A stretch of DNA of 6,048 bases from NCBI GenBank assembly GCA_021778875.1, contig JAJYBT010000189.1, positions 1 to 6,048 on the forward strand, in the 5' to 3' direction. A program made the translations under genes and the position numbers. Position 1 is the first letter of the stretch; every line of letters starts with the position of its first letter. This document shows, piece after piece, positions 5,639 through 6,048 of the stretch. The DNA is from Acidobacteriota bacterium (GTDB taxonomy: Bacteria > Acidobacteriota > Terriglobia > Terriglobales > Acidobacteriaceae). The notes under the pieces are model-generated. The model had not been told where the DNA came from and ran no database searches. It was given only the letters and a program-made list of their open reading frames with translations.

Positions 5639-6048
5639 ATGAAACGTTCCACACTCGTTCTGCTCAAAACTCTCGTATGGCTGGCCTGCCTGTGGCCGCT
5701 CGCGCGCCTCGTTTGGGGAGCAGCTACCAACAACCTAGGCCCTGATCCCACGGCGGAGATCACCTTTACCACCGGCCTGGCCACACTGCGCCTGCTCACC
5801 ATCTCACTGGCGATTACGCCAGTGCGGCGCCTGCTTCCTCAGTTGTCGTGGCTGATTCGCTTTCGGCGTCTGCTCGGCCTGTTTGCCTTTTTCTACGCAA
5901 CTCTGCATCTGTTGACGTGGATCGCGCTCTACACGGCATTCGACATCAATGCCATGACGGCTGACGTCGTAAAGCGCCGCTTCATCACCATGGGCATGGT
6001 GGCATGGCTGTTGCTGCTGCCGCTGGCGGCCACCTCCACCAACTGGGC
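5639..6048 (+). CDS. msrQ: MsrQ, haem-binding membrane subunit of the MsrPQ system (C-terminus cut by window edge)
   Basis: An inner-membrane b-type haem protein that passes electrons from the respiratory chain to periplasmic MsrP. Its frame is open at the right edge; 136 codons of a usual 200-210 are present. Visible membrane segments lie at about residues 7-28, 45-61, 78-100 and 116-132. The sequence follows E. coli MsrQ closely: the LGPDPTAEI loop (33-41), the FTTGLATLRLLTISLAITPVRR stretch (43-64), RFRRLLGLFAFFYATLHL (74-91) with the conserved haem-ligand histidine His90, and LAATSTNW at the visible end. The remaining haem histidines and last helices are beyond the edge. The start is the ATG at 5639, which gives the expected N-terminus; its Shine-Dalgarno sequence is poor, which suggests low or coupled translation relative to msrP. 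Confidence 0.95.
   Translation, partial: MKRSTLVLLKTLVWLACLWPLARLVWGAATNNLGPDPTAEITFTTGLATLRLLTISLAITPVRRLLPQLSWLIRFRRLLGLFAFFYATLHLLTWIALYTAFDINAMTADVVKRRFITMGMVAWLLLLPLAATSTNW

Noticed and set aside
1..6048. tRNA, rRNA, CRISPR array, insertion sequence or phage gene
   Set aside because: No cloverleaf, regularly spaced repeats, transposase motifs or terminal inverted repeats were seen on reading both strands.

Overview
The window is about 60% GC and densely coded. It holds seven genes: six on the plus strand and one on the minus strand at the left edge. The first and last genes run off the window. A BlaI-type repressor, several LacI/esterase-type accessory genes and an MsrPQ pair at this GC content would fit an Acidobacteriota (Terriglobia) soil bacterium. 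That placement is inference from gene content and sequence style; no rRNA or other marker gene is present to prove it. MsrPQ with a Tat leader does indicate a diderm (Gram-negative type) envelope.

Layout. Positions 1-342 (minus) encode a BlaI/MecI-family winged-helix repressor, complete at its N-terminus and cut at its C-terminus by the window edge. A 318-nt divergent spacer follows, with a BlaI-operator-like inverted repeat at 407-422. Positions 661-3113 then hold three co-directional genes that look like one transcription unit: a diacylglycerol-kinase-family lipid kinase, an exported alpha/beta-hydrolase (esterase type), and a MogA/MoaB-family molybdenum cofactor protein. The start of the last is practically fused to the end of the hydrolase gene. 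After a 214-nt spacer with a plausible promoter and operator-like sites comes a LacI-family regulator (3328-4431). The right end carries msrP (4567-5550) and the first 136 codons of msrQ (5639 to the edge).

How the genes fit together. MsrP is a periplasmic molybdopterin enzyme that repairs oxidised methionines in envelope proteins. MsrQ is its membrane haem partner, which feeds it electrons from the quinone pool or respiratory chain. The MogA/MoaB-type protein acts in the synthesis of the cofactor MsrP needs, so its position about 1.5 kb upstream makes functional sense. The LacI-type regulator between them has no sugar-metabolism gene beside it in the window, so its target is open. The lipid kinase and exported hydrolase are envelope or lipid related, but no specific pathway can be read from the sequence.

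I see no tRNA, rRNA, CRISPR array, insertion sequence or phage gene. Nothing here is clearly a new system. The points most worth a second look are the regulatory ones: who controls msrPQ, and the operator-like repeats in the spacers.
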